From Oasisia sp. SBJ-2009 (taxonomy: Eukaryota; Annelida; Polychaeta; Sabellida; Siboglinidae): a stretch of DNA of 64,000 nucleotides. The translations under genes and the position numbers were made by a program. Of this stretch, positions 63,670 through 64,000 are shown piece by piece (position 1 is the stretch's first letter; each line of letters opens with the position of its first letter). Under the pieces are notes generated by a model that saw only the letters and a program-made list of their open reading frames with translations, ran no database searches and was not told the origin of the DNA. Location: the NCBI GenBank assembly GCA_964017155.1, contig OZ024860.1, positions 51,960,358 through 52,024,357 on the forward strand, given 5' to 3'.

Positions 63670-64000
63670 ACGGTGGCGGTGGCGGTGGCGGTGGCGGTGG
63701 CGGTGGCGGTGGCGGTGGCGGTGGCGGTGGCGGTGGCGGTGGCGGTGGCGGTGGCGGTGGCGGTGGCGGTGGCGGTGGCGGTGGCGGTGGCGGTGGCGGT
63801 GGCGGTGGCGGTGGCGGTGGCGGTGGCGGTGGCGGTGGCGGTGGCGGTGGCGGTGGCGGTGGCGGTGGCGGTGGCGGTGGCGGTGGCGGTGGCGGTGGCG
63901 GTGGCGGTGGCGGTGGCGGTGGCGGTGGCGGTGGCGGTGGCGGTGGCGGTGGCGGTGGCGGTGGCGGTGGCGGTGCCGGTGCCGGTGCCGGTGCCGGTGC
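63670..64000. repeat. GGTGGC hexanucleotide microsatellite running off the window
   Basis: About 50 perfect GGTGGC units, then GGTGCC units from about 63974 to the end. One frame would be poly-Gly; no coding context is visible. Confidence 0.97.

Noticed and set aside
63670..64000. Poly-Gly coding exon
   Set aside because: A pure hexanucleotide microsatellite with no flanking coding signal.

Overview
This is a eukaryotic, very probably metazoan window. The signs are small spliced exons with GT-AG introns, several non-LTR retrotransposon families, a tRNA-derived SINE, an apparent solo LTR, MITE-like elements, a degenerate CCCTAA tract and a very heavy load of micro-, mini- and macrosatellites. 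The mix of elements and the death-domain gene fit a marine invertebrate, most likely a mollusc. That is an inference and no species is claimed.

The main result is one split gene on the minus strand. I could assemble it end to end from 13 coding exons between 38420 (start) and 3392 (stop). Exon lengths and phases join without a break into 438 codons plus a stop. All 12 introns are phase 1, so the 11 internal exons are all symmetric. The predicted protein has an Ala/Pro/Lys repeat N-terminus, a Death domain (about residues 77-157), a coiled coil of about 130 residues built from seven tiny exons, a Pro/Gln linker and a C-terminal module of about 72 residues that I do not recognise. A plausible polyadenylation signal lies at 3230-3235. 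The 5' UTR exon is not certain; a candidate lies near 61.2-61.4 kb.

The introns are filled with repeats. From right to left they hold 47-bp, 23-bp, about 27-bp and 53-bp arrays (35-39.6 kb), a 54-bp array of about 99 copies (29.1-34.5 kb), a CR1/L2-like LINE remnant and two MITE-like elements (26.6-28.9 kb), a 1.2-kb GGTC tetranucleotide array touching a splice donor (25.3-26.5 kb), a broken RTE-like LINE (22.0-24.7 kb), a SINE and four minisatellites (18.4-21.0 kb), a LINE with an uninterrupted 992-codon endonuclease/reverse transcriptase ORF (11.9-15.55 kb, antisense to the gene), and a 6.35-kb array of a 17-bp unit (4.4-10.8 kb). The first 3.3 kb holds more LINE fragments.

Upstream of the gene (39.6-61.1 kb) are a 39-bp minisatellite, a decayed element with inverted arms, a solo LTR between TA-rich tracts, and a macrosatellite of seven units of about 2.4-2.9 kb. 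Two of these units carry the same SINE insertion and two others share one 134-bp deletion. The right edge (61.1-64 kb) has low-repeat sequence, a telomere-like tract, a 45-bp minisatellite, a hairpin and a GGTGGC hexanucleotide array that runs off the end.

The giant reading frames of 1800-2147 codons in the 17-bp and 54-bp arrays are expected from the repeat periods (51 and 54 bp are multiples of 3) and are not called as genes. One of them is still worth a look: it continues coding exon 3 in frame, through the whole 54-bp array, to a stop codon that overlaps an AATAAA.
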